Shown: in pieces, positions 55,472 through 64,000 of the stretch
How the letters are laid out: the number at the start of each line of letters is the position of its first letter
Numbering within the stretch: position 1 is the stretch's first letter
DNA from: Phenylobacterium parvum
GTDB lineage: Bacteria; Pseudomonadota; Alphaproteobacteria; Caulobacterales; Caulobacteraceae
Assembly (NCBI RefSeq): GCF_003150835.1
Contig: NZ_CP029479.1
Location: forward strand, 1,364,001 to 1,428,000
Length of the DNA: 64,000 bases
Reading direction: 5' to 3'
Translations under genes and position numbers: made by a program
The notes under the pieces: model-generated
Database searches by the model: none
Seen by the model: the letters and a program-made list of their open reading frames with translations, nothing else
What the model was told of the DNA's origin: nothing

Positions 55472-56053
55472 TCACTTACTCTGTGACTGTGCAAGCACTC
55501 CCTCAACCGCATCCATCACAAAGTCGACTACCCTATCAAAAAACTCGGGATCAGGACGACGTGAGTATTCCAGGGCCAAACCGCGTGTCAACGCACGCAT
55601 TGCGTACTTGTAAACTCGAAAATCCACAGAATTTTCACCGGAGCCATCTAGCATGCGTGAAAGCATTTCGTCGGCAATGCCCCTCTCTGTTCGAAGATAG
55701 GCCTCCACGCGCTCATGGAGCAACTGATCGCTCTTCGAGGCGATCCAGAGCTCCAGAAGGAACCAAGTGGCGGGGTCGCGATAGGCAGCCTTCAACCCTT
55801 TGCGGGCTCCATCAAGATCGGCATGCGCGAGGTCTTTGATCGACTCCTCGTACTGCTTCTGGCGCCGCTCAAGGACCTGCGCGCACGCCGCCGCCATGAG
55901 GTCTGCGCGAGTATCGCCGAAATGATGTTGGATGGCGCCGCGAGTTAAACCCGCCCGTTGGGCAATGCGTGTCATTGTGGCGCCGGAATATCCGCTCTCG
56001 AACACGACCGAGATCACTGCGTCGATCAGCTTTTGCTGTGTTTCTGACGCCAT
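55472..56053 (-). CDS. TetR-family regulator of the uptake islet
   Basis: This 193-residue protein has the HTH MTRIAQRAGLTRGAIQHHFGDTRADLM at about residues 25-55, then a helical domain (DPATWFLLELWIASKSDQLL). The ATG at 56053 has AAGGGG upstream; a start at 56092 would add a basic, unconserved extension. It is divergent from the TonB-dependent receptor gene. Codon use is less GC-biased than in the flanking genes. Confidence 0.87.
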   Translation of the reverse strand: MASETQQKLIDAVISVVFESGYSGATMTRIAQRAGLTRGAIQHHFGDTRADLMAAACAQVLERRQKQYEESIKDLAHADLDGARKGLKAAYRDPATWFLLELWIASKSDQLLHERVEAYLRTERGIADEMLSRMLDGSGENSVDFRVYKYAMRALTRGLALEYSRRPDPEFFDRVVDFVMDAVEGVLAQSQSK

Positions 56054-56180
56054 TGTGGTGCCCCTTCGCCTCCGTCGGCCCGACCTCGCCAAACGGACCC
56101 TGGGCCCGCTCGGTGACGAATCGCAGTCTGGGCCATTCCAGTGTCACGAAACTGAAGCCCAACATGGTTAGACGCAAGAT

Positions 56181-56198
56181 ACATACAGGGATGTATGT
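56181..56198. promoter_or_regulatory. Inverted repeat ACATACA-GGGA-TGTATGT, probable TetR operator
   Basis: A perfect 7-bp inverted repeat with a 4-base centre lies 16 bases before the receptor ATG and between divergent TetR and receptor genes. An 18-bp site of this shape is typical for TetR dimers. Position suggests repression of the receptor operon. Confidence 0.6.
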
Positions 56199-56213
56199 TC
56201 TTGGAGGGGTACA

Positions 56214-58457
56214 ATGAAGTTCGTCGGGAAAAACCTTGTCTTCAGCCTGCTGGCTGCAACGTCCGCTGCGCCGCTATCGACCGCGATGGCCCAGGAAGCG
56301 AAGGTTCAGCCTGCTGCGGGCGCGGCTGTGGAGGAGATCGTGGTCACGGCCCGCAAGCGTGAGGAGCGACTGAGTGATGTTCCCATCGCGATCTCGACGT
56401 TCTCCGGAAAACAACTCCAGGACAGCGGAGTGGCCAACCTCACAGACCTTTCGACGGTCGCCGCAGGGGTCAGCTTTCGTCAGGACGTTGCGGGGCGCGC
56501 CTCGCCGAGCATCGTCATTCGCGGCATCGGCTTTGATGATTTCCGCTCGAATGGAAATCCTGCCGTCGCTGTGAGCTTCGACGACGTTTACCAGGGGTCG
56601 AATGCGCTCATCGGTGGCGGTTTGTTCGACATCGACAGGATCGAAATCCTGAAGGGGCCGCAAGGTACGCTCTATGGTCGTAACACCACCGCCGGCGCGG
56701 TAAACGTCATCACGCGCGAGCCGGGCGACGCTGCGAGCGCAAACTCTTACTTAGAATACGGCAGCTACGATCACATCCGAGCTGAGGCAGGCGTAGGCGG
56801 CGCGCTCGGAGATGCAGTGCGCTTGCGCGTCGCGGCGGTCTATGAGTCGGGTGGCGGCTTTCTCACGAACAAGGGCACCACAACCTTTGCCGGGTTAACC
56901 TCGGCGCCGGGCGTGATCCCGCCGCTACCGTTCGTCCCGGAAACCCAGAATGTCGGCGACGCGGATTTCCTCGCCACACGAGTCACCCTCGTCATCGAGC
57001 CCTCGACAGAAACCAAGATCACCGCACAGTTCAATTACGCCCGTGACCAAGGCGACAACAGCCAGTCAGACGTGCTCGGGCGGTCTGCCACCGGCTTCAC
57101 CGAACCCGATACCGACCCGTTCACCTACTATGGCAATCTGGCGGCCATCATCGACTCCGATCAGGCCGGCTTCAACCTTCGCCTAGAACAGGACCTTGGC
57201 GCTGCGCGCCTCACCGCAATCGGGTCATACATCACGCTGAATCGTGCCTACACATTCGATCCAGGAGACCCGCGTCGCAGGTTTGATCTCGACTATGCCG
57301 ACGATCTTGATCAATACACCGGTGAAATTCGTCTAGCGGGCTCGACGGGAACGGGCGTCGACTGGACGATTGGCGGCTTCTTGTTTCAGGACGAGATTCG
57401 CCTTCGCAGCGTACTCGACGCCAGTGATTTTGTCAGATCTATCGTTGCCACAGATTATCTGCAGACCCGAGACAGCTGGGCTTTGTTCGGTGAAGCGGAT
57501 TGGCAGCTTTCGTCGCAGATAACTCTAACGGCTGGTATCCGATACACTGACGACGCAAGCGATTTCTCTGGCCTTACGAAAGACCTCAATCCTTATGGCG
57601 TAAGTGTCGCTGCAGCGGCACTGAGGTTACCGGTAGCTTTCGACAACACATTCCACGACGACAATCTCTCGGGAAGGCTAATCCTTTCTTACCGCCCGAT
57701 GGAAGACGCCCTAGTCTACGCCTCCTACAGTCAAGGCTACAAGAGCGGCGGATTTGACGGGTCGACGATCTTTTCTGCTCCCGAAGCGCTGCCTTTCCAG
57801 TCAGAGAACGTGGATGCATACGAAATCGGTGCAAAGTTCCTTGATGCGGCATCTCCCTTCAATGTGACGATTGCAGGGTTCTTCTATAGCTTCGACGATC
57901 TGCAGGCGAACTCGGTTCGCCAAACGGCCGGTGTCGCCACGGCAGTACGCACAAACGTGGCGAAGGCAACTGTATGGGGCGGAGAGATCGAGGCCGTTCT
58001 CCGTCCTGTTCGGAACGCAAGAATCGGCTTGGCGGTTACGCACCTCGACACAACAGTCGATGATTTCGTGTCGTCCGATCCCGCTGAAGTGGCTCGGCGC
58101 AACGGTAACGACCTGCCGGATGCTCCGCAGTTCGCCTTCAATGCCGATGCAAGATATACTTTCGCTCTCTCGGGCGGTTGGCAGTTGGAGCCGCAAATGA
58201 ACGCCAGCTTCATCGGCGATCATTTCAAGGAAATTGACAATTTCGTCGAAGTGAAAGGCTATGGCAGGCTAGATCTTCGCCTCGCGCTGAAATCACCTGA
58301 CACACGTTGGTCCTTGGCCGCCTTTGGCCGCAACGTCACGGATTCCTTCTACTTCACCGGAGTCATTCCAGCTACGTCAGCTGGTGTGGTGGTGGGCCAA
58401 CAGCGGATAGTGGGACGGCCTGCGACCTACGGCATATCTCTGGGGTATGCGTTCTGA
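56214..58457 (+). CDS. TonB-dependent outer-membrane receptor
   Basis: This 747-residue protein has a signal peptide ending STAMA-QE, a TonB box-like EEIVVTARKREERLSDVPIAI, a plug domain (PSIVIRGIGFDDFRSNGNPA, DIDRIEILKGPQGTLYGRNT) and a 22-strand barrel ending GISLGYAF with a terminal Phe. Such receptors import bulky or scarce solutes using TonB energy. No substrate marker is visible. The ribosome site GGAGGGG precedes the ATG. The stop overlaps the next start (TGATG). Confidence 0.93.
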   Translation: MKFVGKNLVFSLLAATSAAPLSTAMAQEAKVQPAAGAAVEEIVVTARKREERLSDVPIAISTFSGKQLQDSGVANLTDLSTVAAGVSFRQDVAGRASPSIVIRGIGFDDFRSNGNPAVAVSFDDVYQGSNALIGGGLFDIDRIEILKGPQGTLYGRNTTAGAVNVITREPGDAASANSYLEYGSYDHIRAEAGVGGALGDAVRLRVAAVYESGGGFLTNKGTTTFAGLTSAPGVIPPLPFVPETQNVGDADFLATRVTLVIEPSTETKITAQFNYARDQGDNSQSDVLGRSATGFTEPDTDPFTYYGNLAAIIDSDQAGFNLRLEQDLGAARLTAIGSYITLNRAYTFDPGDPRRRFDLDYADDLDQYTGEIRLAGSTGTGVDWTIGGFLFQDEIRLRSVLDASDFVRSIVATDYLQTRDSWALFGEADWQLSSQITLTAGIRYTDDASDFSGLTKDLNPYGVSVAAAALRLPVAFDNTFHDDNLSGRLILSYRPMEDALVYASYSQGYKSGGFDGSTIFSAPEALPFQSENVDAYEIGAKFLDAASPFNVTIAGFFYSFDDLQANSVRQTAGVATAVRTNVAKATVWGGEIEAVLRPVRNARIGLAVTHLDTTVDDFVSSDPAEVARRNGNDLPDAPQFAFNADARYTFALSGGWQLEPQMNASFIGDHFKEIDNFVEVKGYGRLDLRLALKSPDTRWSLAAFGRNVTDSFYFTGVIPATSAGVVVGQQRIVGRPATYGISLGYAF

Positions 58458-59356
58458 TGGCGTCTAAACTGATTGCGCACATCTCCGATCCGCACATCGT
58501 CGAGCATCCGAAGCTTTGTTACGACAAGGTCGATACACGCGCCAATCTGGCGTGTGTGCTCGCGCGGATAAACTCCATGCAGCCGAAACCCGATTTGGTC
58601 GTGCTGACGGGCGATCTGGTAGACGAACCCACAGCAGCGGCCTACGAGACCTTGCGGGAAACACTCGCATGTCTTTCAGTCCCGCTCATCCTCCTACCGG
58701 GAAACCACGACGATCGGGAATTGCTTGCGGAGTCTCTCCCGGATCAAGTTCACCTGCCCCGTGGTGGCGAGAAGGCGCATTTCATCATTGACCGGCCGGA
58801 CACGCCCCTCATCGTGGGCTTCGATATCGTCGTCCCGGGATCTGAGCACGCACATGTCGGAGAGGAAGACCTAGCCTGGCTGGCGCGAGCGCTCAGGAGA
58901 CTTCCGCCGCGCCCGACAATGCTCATGATACATCATCCGCCCGTCCACACGGGGCTGGCCTTCATGGACGCGATGCAACCCGCACTGGATCCGCGCTTTG
59001 AGTCACTGATCGCCCGGCATCGCGAAGTAAAGTTGATCGTTTGCGGGCACGTGCATCGTGCGGTCGACGCAATGTTCGGGGGCGCACGCGTCGCCGTGGC
59101 GGGCAGCACGGGCTTTCAGTTCGAATTCGCTCTTGATCCTGACAAGCCGCCCCGTTTCTCGCTTGAGACGCCAAGTATCCGGCTACACCACTGGAGTGGC
59201 GACGGCGTGACTTCGCTGGTGGCTCCGCTCGCCGACAACTGGCCAAGTTTCGGCTTTCCCGGGGTGGACGAGGCGACGTGGCCCGAAATGATGCGACGCA
59301 TGCGCGGCGGGGCATCGCGTGGCGAAGTCTACACGCCGGAAGTTGCGGCAGATTGA
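58457..59356 (+). CDS. Metallophosphoesterase, CpdA/Icc-like phosphodiesterase
   Basis: This 299-residue calcineurin-fold protein has the motif set DxH (IAHISDPHIVEHP), GDLVDEP, GNHDDRE, MIHHPPVHTG and GHVHRAVDAMFGG. These bind two metals. The pattern resembles class III cyclic nucleotide and glycerophosphodiester phosphodiesterases. There is no signal peptide, so it acts in the cytoplasm. It is translationally coupled to the receptor and the MFS genes on either side. Confidence 0.9.
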   Translation: MASKLIAHISDPHIVEHPKLCYDKVDTRANLACVLARINSMQPKPDLVVLTGDLVDEPTAAAYETLRETLACLSVPLILLPGNHDDRELLAESLPDQVHLPRGGEKAHFIIDRPDTPLIVGFDIVVPGSEHAHVGEEDLAWLARALRRLPPRPTMLMIHHPPVHTGLAFMDAMQPALDPRFESLIARHREVKLIVCGHVHRAVDAMFGGARVAVAGSTGFQFEFALDPDKPPRFSLETPSIRLHHWSGDGVTSLVAPLADNWPSFGFPGVDEATWPEMMRRMRGGASRGEVYTPEVAAD

Positions 59357-60669
59357 TGGTAAGGCCTGGGGAACGCCTCAGCTTAGCTCACACCCTGAGC
59401 TATGCCGCGCCAGGTGTGGCCATCAAGGCGCTGACGCTTCCGTTGATTGCGTATCTGCCGCCTCTCTATGCCAGTTTACCGGGATTATCACTGGCCACAG
59501 TCGGCGTCGTCTTCATGCTGGCCCGCATGTGGGACATTTTCACCGACCCGATAGCTGGCGCGATCATGGACCGATCGCGCCCGCCGCTTGGCCGTCGCAA
59601 GTTCTGGATTGCTCTTGCGACCCCCGCCTTGATGGCGACTGTATGGCCGCTGTTCAATCCGCCCCAGACAGCGAATGCCATTCACCTCGGCGGGCTACTT
59701 TTTCTCTTCTATGTCGCCTGGACACTGCTCACCATCGCTCACGCCGCGTGGCCGGCAGACTTGACGCCCGACAGCGGAGATCGGACGCGGCTCATCGCCT
59801 GGCGCGAATGGGCGGGCGTCTTGGGCATGGTGGCGGTGCTGGCGGCCCCTATTCTTGTACTGGGAGGTGGAGCGCCACTTGAACAGCAACTCAGGACAAT
59901 GGGCGGTCTCCTGTTATTGGTCGCGCCGCTTACAATCGTGCCGTCACTCGTGATTCTACCCCGACTGGAGACTCAGGATCAAAAGTCGAAACCCGATTTA
60001 TCCGGAGCCTGGAGGCTAATCCAGGAGTCGCCCCCAATGCGGCGGCTACTGACCTCCGACTTATTGTCCGGCTGTGCCTATGCAGCGAACAGCGCCACGT
60101 CATTCTTCATCATGTCCCAATACCTGTCTGTCGGTGAACATTACTCTGCCATCATGTTGTGCTTCATGTTGGCGATGATCTTGGGGATCCCAGCTTTTCT
60201 CAAGCTGAGCCTTTGGAAGGGTCCGCAATTCAGCTTTGCGCTAGCCATGATTGGTGCAGCTGCAGCGAGCATTGGATTTGCCTTCGCTCCCGCAGGAAAC
60301 GTCCTCGCGGCAATGGCGCTGAACGCTGCACTGGGCTTTTGTACCGGTGGCTACCAGTTCAATCTGAATACCGAGATGGTTCGCCTCGCTGACAATGACC
60401 GCCAGACGTCGGGCCAGGATCGAGTCAGCCTTCACTTGGCGTTGCTCGCGATGACGAACAAACTCGGCTACGCGCTCGCGGTTGGCGTCGTCTATTTGCT
60501 GCTCCAGTCATTCAGTGGGGCTCAGGGTGCGAAGGTCGAGTTATCCCCGTTTGCGCTCGTCGGCCTTGGGCTTGCGACACCCGCAGCCTTATTCCTGGGC
60601 GCGGCCTGGACTCTCAGGGCGAACGGACTTCGATCGGAGAAACAGGAAGTCCCATTGAAATCTGGCTGA
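59356..60669 (+). CDS. MFS transporter, GPH-like, in the uptake islet
   Basis: This 437-residue protein has about 12 membrane segments. FMLARMWDIFTDPIAGAIMDRS and LGRRKFWIALATP match the GPH-family loop (DxxTDPxxG...D...GRR). The ATG overlaps the phosphoesterase stop (TGATG). With the receptor and phosphoesterase it forms a plausible route for uptake across both membranes followed by hydrolysis. The substrate is unknown. Confidence 0.87.
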   Translation: MVRPGERLSLAHTLSYAAPGVAIKALTLPLIAYLPPLYASLPGLSLATVGVVFMLARMWDIFTDPIAGAIMDRSRPPLGRRKFWIALATPALMATVWPLFNPPQTANAIHLGGLLFLFYVAWTLLTIAHAAWPADLTPDSGDRTRLIAWREWAGVLGMVAVLAAPILVLGGGAPLEQQLRTMGGLLLLVAPLTIVPSLVILPRLETQDQKSKPDLSGAWRLIQESPPMRRLLTSDLLSGCAYAANSATSFFIMSQYLSVGEHYSAIMLCFMLAMILGIPAFLKLSLWKGPQFSFALAMIGAAAASIGFAFAPAGNVLAAMALNAALGFCTGGYQFNLNTEMVRLADNDRQTSGQDRVSLHLALLAMTNKLGYALAVGVVYLLLQSFSGAQGAKVELSPFALVGLGLATPAALFLGAAWTLRANGLRSEKQEVPLKSG

Positions 60670-60857
60670 GGCCGAAAGCGGGATGCGGGTGACTGCTGAG
60701 TGGGTCGCCTCTCGCCACCCGCGACGACCAAGGCTCAGATCCACCTAGGCCTCTCGCAATGATGAGAAGGGAACCGTGGGTCGGCGCCCCCGCTTGACTT
60801 CCCCCGGGGCGGTCCCCTCCTCTGCGCTCCAACGCCAAGTCGCCGGGGAGGAACCGC

Positions 60858-61628
60858 ATGCTGCTCGTGGACATCAAGGACCAGGTCGCCCTGGTCACCC
60901 TGAACCGGCCCGACGCGATGAACGCCCTGAGCCGCGCCCTGCGGGCCGAACTGCACAAGACGCTGAAGCGACTGGATGCGGACCCGGCGGTGAAGGTGAT
61001 CGTCCTCACCGGGGCCGGCGAGCGGGCCTTCACGGCGGGCCTCGACCTGAAGGAGTTGGGCAGCGACCCGAATGGACTCAGGGCGGCGAACGCCACCGAG
61101 CCCTCGGAGAACCCGGCCTGGGCGGTGATCGCCTGCCGCAAGCCGGTGATCGGGGCGATCAACGGCGTGGCCATCACCGGCGGCTTCGAGGTGGCCCTGG
61201 CCTGCGACGTCCTGATCGCCTCCACGAACGCCCGGTTCGCGGACACCCACGCCCGGGTGGGCATCACGCCGGGCTGGGGCCTGTCGCAGAAGCTCTCGCG
61301 CCTGATCGGACCCTACCGGGCCAAGGAGCTGAGCCTGTCGGGCAACTTCCTCGACGCCCGCACGGCCGAGGCCTGGGGCCTGGTCAACCGGGTGGTGGCG
61401 CCGGAGGACCTGGTGCCCGCGGCGCTCAAGCTGGCGGCGGACATGGCGACCATCGATGTCGAGATGCTGGTCACCTACAAGGGCATGATCGACGACGGCT
61501 ACGAGACGACGCTTCGCCAGGGCCTGGAGCTGGAGCAGGCGCGGTCGACGGCCCACAACCGGCAGGTGACGCCGGAGGCCGTCGAGGCCCGCCGGGCGGG
61601 CATCCAGGCGCGGGGCCGGACACAGTAA
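60858..61628 (+). CDS. Enoyl-CoA hydratase/isomerase-family protein
   Basis: This 256-residue crotonase has VALVTLNRPDAMNALSRAL, GAGERAFTAGLDLKEL (oxyanion-hole region), PVIGAINGVAITGGFEVALACD and TPGWGLSQKLSRLIG. The catalytic Glu of hydratases at the GxxxxLPR-type segment is not obvious, as the site reads HARVGITPGWG. It acts on an acyl-CoA; the precise reaction is unassigned. GGGGAGG precedes the ATG. Confidence 0.88.
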   Translation: MLLVDIKDQVALVTLNRPDAMNALSRALRAELHKTLKRLDADPAVKVIVLTGAGERAFTAGLDLKELGSDPNGLRAANATEPSENPAWAVIACRKPVIGAINGVAITGGFEVALACDVLIASTNARFADTHARVGITPGWGLSQKLSRLIGPYRAKELSLSGNFLDARTAEAWGLVNRVVAPEDLVPAALKLAADMATIDVEMLVTYKGMIDDGYETTLRQGLELEQARSTAHNRQVTPEAVEARRAGIQARGRTQ

Positions 61629-61642
61629 GACCGGCGCCTCAG

Positions 61643-61950
61643 CTGACCCCCTCCGGCCCGGGGCGTTGCCCCGGCCCACCTCCCCCTGATGGGGAGGAAT
61701 TATGAGCGCCAATTGCTCCCCCAAGGGGGAGCTCCGACTGAAGGTTGGTGAGGGGGTCAAACCCCCTCGCCGTTGACCCCCTCCGGCCCGCTACGCGGTC
61801 CACCTCCCACTGGGGGGAGGAATTAGGCGGTAATTGCTCCCCCAAGGGGGAGCTGTCGGCGAAGCCGACTGAGGGGGTCAAACCCCCTCGCCGTTGACCC
61901 CCTCCGGCCCGCTACGCGGTCCACCTCCCCCTTGGGGGAGGAATTGGCGG
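61643..61950. repeat. Dispersed structured intergenic repeat, block 6 (about 2.5 units)
   Basis: Tandem units bounded by TTGACCCCCTCCGGCCCGC and TGAGGGGGTCAAACCCCCTCGCCG lie between the convergent enoyl-CoA hydratase and rpmF genes. Variable stems include GTCGGC-GAA-GCCGAC and a changed CCGACTGAAGGTTGG; constant stems include CTCCCCCAAGGGGGAG and CCTCCCCCTTGGGGGAGG. Successive units share a CAAACCCCCTCGCCGTTGA linker. Confidence 0.85.
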
Positions 61951-62017
61951 GCGGGAATCAGAAAGGGCGCGGGGCCTATCGGCGCCGCGCCCTGGAATCC
62001 TGTCGCTTCGGAGAGAC

Positions 62018-62200
62018 CTAGTCTTCCTTGGGCGTGATGACCTGGCGGCCCTTGTACATGCCGGTCTTCAGGTCGATGTGGTGCGGACGCTTCAGCTCGC
62101 CGGTTTCCTTGTCCTCGACGTAGCTGTTGGCCCCCAGGGCGTGGTGCGAGCGACGCATGTTGCGGCGCGAGGGGGAGGTTTTTCGCTTCGGAACGGCCAC
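62018..62200 (-). CDS. rpmF: 50S ribosomal protein L32
   Basis: This 60-residue protein starts with a GTG at 62200: [20 protein letters not shown] and ends with [13 protein letters not shown], matching alphaproteobacterial L32. The upstream in-frame ATG at 62293 would add unconserved sequence. AGAGAG lies upstream. Zinc cysteines are absent, as usual in this lineage. Confidence 0.97.
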   Translation of the reverse strand: MAVPKRKTSPSRRNMRRSHHALGANSYVEDKETGELKRPHHIDLKTGMYKGRQVITPKED

Positions 62201-62364
62201 GGGAGACTCTCTCTGGCGGACAAGGGAAGGACGGCCACGGTGACGGGGCGCGTCGGGGTGCGCGCTTATGCCCCAATCGTAGAAGGGTTTCAAGCCGGGC
62301 AGAAGAGACCCAAGTAGAGAGGCGGTCTGATCCCTGAAGGACAGATGCCCACCCGAGAGTCGCG

Positions 62365-63474
62365 ATGAACCCTGACCGCCGACGCCTGCTCCCCCTGCCC
62401 CTCGCCGGCCTGCTGGCCGCCTGCACGCCAGGCGGCGCCCGGGCGACGGCGCCGGAAGGCTCGCTTCTCCGGCTGGCCGAGGAGGGCGGCGTCCCGGCCC
62501 TGGGCGGCGTGGTAGTGGGACGCGAGGGGGTGATCCACCTGGAGGTCGCCGGCGTGCGGCGGGCCGGAAGCCGCGATCCGGTCCAGACCGGGGACGCCTG
62601 GCACCTGGGGTCCAACACCAAGGCCATGACCGCCATGCTCTATGGCCAGGCGGTCGAGGCAGGCAAGGCGCGCTGGGACTCGTCCCTCGGAGAGCTGTTC
62701 CCCAGCCTCGGGATGAACGCCGCCTGGTCGAAGACCCCGATCGATGCGGTCATGGAGCACCGCGCAGGCCTTTCGGACGCAGGCGTGATCGACACGCGGT
62801 GGTTATTCACCGCCCGGTCCGACGACAGGAGCCTGCCGGAGCAGCGGATGGCCATGGTGGCGAAGGCCCTTTCCGAGCCGCCCAGGGGAACCCCCGGCGT
62901 GTTCGCCTACGCAAACATGAACTACATCCTGGCTGGGGCGGCCCTGGAGCGCATTGAGGGGAAGCCCTGGGAAGACGTCATCCGGGAGGGGCTCTTCAAG
63001 CCCCTGGGCCTGGCTTCGGCGGGCTTCGGCGCGCCCGCCGGGGACCAGCCCCAGGGACACGTGCGCCTCGGCCCCCTGCCCGCGCGTCCCGCCGGGGAGG
63101 GAAAAAGGGCCGACAACCCGGCCGCCATGGCGCCCGCTGGCGGGGTCCACATGGCCCTGGCCGACTATGCCCGCTTCCTGAGCCTGTTCCTGAAGGCGGG
63201 CGATGGCCTGGTCTCCCCGGCGACCCTCGCTCGCCTCACCACGCCGCCGCCAGGCGGAGACTACGCCCTGGGCTGGACCGTGACCGAGGGGCGAGCCTGG
63301 GCGCAGGGACCTGTCCTGGGGCATGAGGGCTCGAACACCCTCTGGCACGCCGTCGCCCAAGTGGCCCCAGGTCGGGGACTGGCCTTCGCGACCGTCAGCA
63401 ACCTGTGGTCACAGGACAAGGAGCCCGCTCCCATCCGGCTTCTGAAGCGCCTACGAAGGCAGTACGCCCCCTGA
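62365..63474 (+). CDS. Serine hydrolase, beta-lactamase class C-like lipoprotein
   Basis: This 369-residue protein has a lipoprotein-type leader ([17 protein letters not shown], lipobox LAAC). The SxxK motif is in [11 protein letters not shown], YxN in [16 protein letters not shown], and a late HEG-type motif VLGHEGSNT replaces KTG. This pattern fits penicillin-binding-protein-like esterases rather than resistance enzymes. The substrate is unknown. Confidence 0.87.
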   Translation: MNPDRRRLLPLPLAGLLAACTPGGARATAPEGSLLRLAEEGGVPALGGVVVGREGVIHLEVAGVRRAGSRDPVQTGDAWHLGSNTKAMTAMLYGQAVEAGKARWDSSLGELFPSLGMNAAWSKTPIDAVMEHRAGLSDAGVIDTRWLFTARSDDRSLPEQRMAMVAKALSEPPRGTPGVFAYANMNYILAGAALERIEGKPWEDVIREGLFKPLGLASAGFGAPAGDQPQGHVRLGPLPARPAGEGKRADNPAAMAPAGGVHMALADYARFLSLFLKAGDGLVSPATLARLTTPPPGGDYALGWTVTEGRAWAQGPVLGHEGSNTLWHAVAQVAPGRGLAFATVSNLWSQDKEPAPIRLLKRLRRQYAP

Positions 63475-63483
63475 ACCCCGGCC

Positions 63484-64000
63484 TCAGACCAGCCGGCTGC
63501 GATCCTTCGCGGCGCCGATGAAGCTGGTGAACAGGGGGTGGGGGTCGAAGGGCCGGCTCTTCAGTTCGGGGTGGAACTGGACGCCGATGAACCAGGGGTG
63601 GTCGGCGCGCTCGCAGATCTCGGGCAGGACGCCGTCGGGGGACAGGCCGCTGAAGGCCAGGCCGGTGGCCTCGATGGCCTCGCGGTAACGGAGATTGACC
63701 TCGTAGCGGTGGCGGTGGCGCTCGCTGATGTGCTCGGCGCCGTAGATGGCCGCGACGCGGGAGCCCGGCGCCAGGACCGCGTCGTAGGCGCCCAGGCGCA
63801 TGGTTCCGCCCAGGTCGTCGCCCTCGCCCCGGGTCTCGCGTTCGTTGCCGCGGCTCCACTCGGTCATCAGGCCCACCACGGGCTGGGCGCTGGGGCCGAA
63901 CTCGGTGGAGGAAGCCTCGGTCAGGCCGGCAAGGTTCCGGGCCGCCTCGATCATGGCCATCTGCATGCCGAAGCAGATGCCGAAGTAGGGGATCTGGTGC
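63484..64000 (-). CDS. pyrG: CTP synthase, C-terminal glutaminase part (partial)
   Basis: The frame enters from the window edge with [22 protein letters not shown], containing the glutaminase nucleophile Cys. It continues through [24 protein letters not shown] and the catalytic His-Glu in [19 protein letters not shown] and ends at 63484. CTP synthase makes CTP from UTP with glutamine nitrogen. The N-terminal synthetase domain lies outside the window. Confidence 0.96.
   Translation of the reverse strand, partial: HQIPYFGICFGMQMAMIEAARNLAGLTEASSTEFGPSAQPVVGLMTEWSRGNERETRGEGDDLGGTMRLGAYDAVLAPGSRVAAIYGAEHISERHRHRYEVNLRYREAIEATGLAFSGLSPDGVLPEICERADHPWFIGVQFHPELKSRPFDPHPLFTSFIGAAKDRSRLV

Overview
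The window is GC-rich bacterial chromosome with a gene set and order typical of the alphaproteobacterial order Caulobacterales: dusB-ntrB-ntrC-ntrY-ntrX-dat-hfq-hflX, eno-ftsB-pdhA-pdhB-pdhC-lpdA, a fused ispDF, tmk-holB-tatD and coq10-lipA. A Phenylobacterium- or Caulobacter-like organism is my inference from this synteny; no rRNA is present to confirm it.

Layout. 1-4.9 kb: a two-partner secretion pair on the minus strand, made of an outer-membrane transporter and a very large haemagglutinin-type adhesin cut by the window start. 5.1-11.6 kb: PhoX-like protein, small conserved protein, DUF962 protein divergent from a TetR regulator, Gdx/SugE-type exporter, glutathione transferase-like protein and an MFS carrier. 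11.6-15.06 kb: an accessory stretch beside tRNA-Ser(UGA), with lower GC, unfamiliar genes, small ORFs and three copies of a 19-bp direct repeat. 15.3-25 kb: MFS carrier, tmk, holB, TatD-type nuclease, metallo-hydrolase, alpha/beta hydrolase, outer-membrane protein, formyltransferase, flavin monooxygenase and MazG-like protein. 25-33.8 kb: two kinase-like phosphotransferases, excisionase-type DNA-binding protein, cell-wall amidase-like protein, copper chaperone, glutathione peroxidase, DUF1508 protein, mazG, hflX and hfq. 33.8-41.9 kb: the nitrogen two-component cluster. 42-47 kb: ispDF, pncC-type amidase, coq10, lipA and an acyl-activating enzyme. 47.3-55.1 kb: the pyruvate dehydrogenase operon with ftsB and eno. 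55.5-60.7 kb: a lower-GC islet of TetR, TonB-dependent receptor, phosphoesterase and MFS carrier. 60.9-64 kb: enoyl-CoA hydratase, rpmF, serine hydrolase and the end of pyrG.

Two features cut across the window. First, a family of dispersed structured repeats occupies six intergenic gaps, five of them between convergent genes. Its stems carry compensatory changes, so a folded form appears to be conserved. Second, both sigma-54-type regulators, NtrC and NtrX, lack the GAFTGA loop needed to activate sigma-54 polymerase. The strongest candidates for undescribed biology are the repeat family, the tRNA-Ser island with its 19-bp repeats, and the TetR/TonB receptor/phosphoesterase/MFS operon, which looks like a self-contained uptake system for an unknown phosphorylated substrate.
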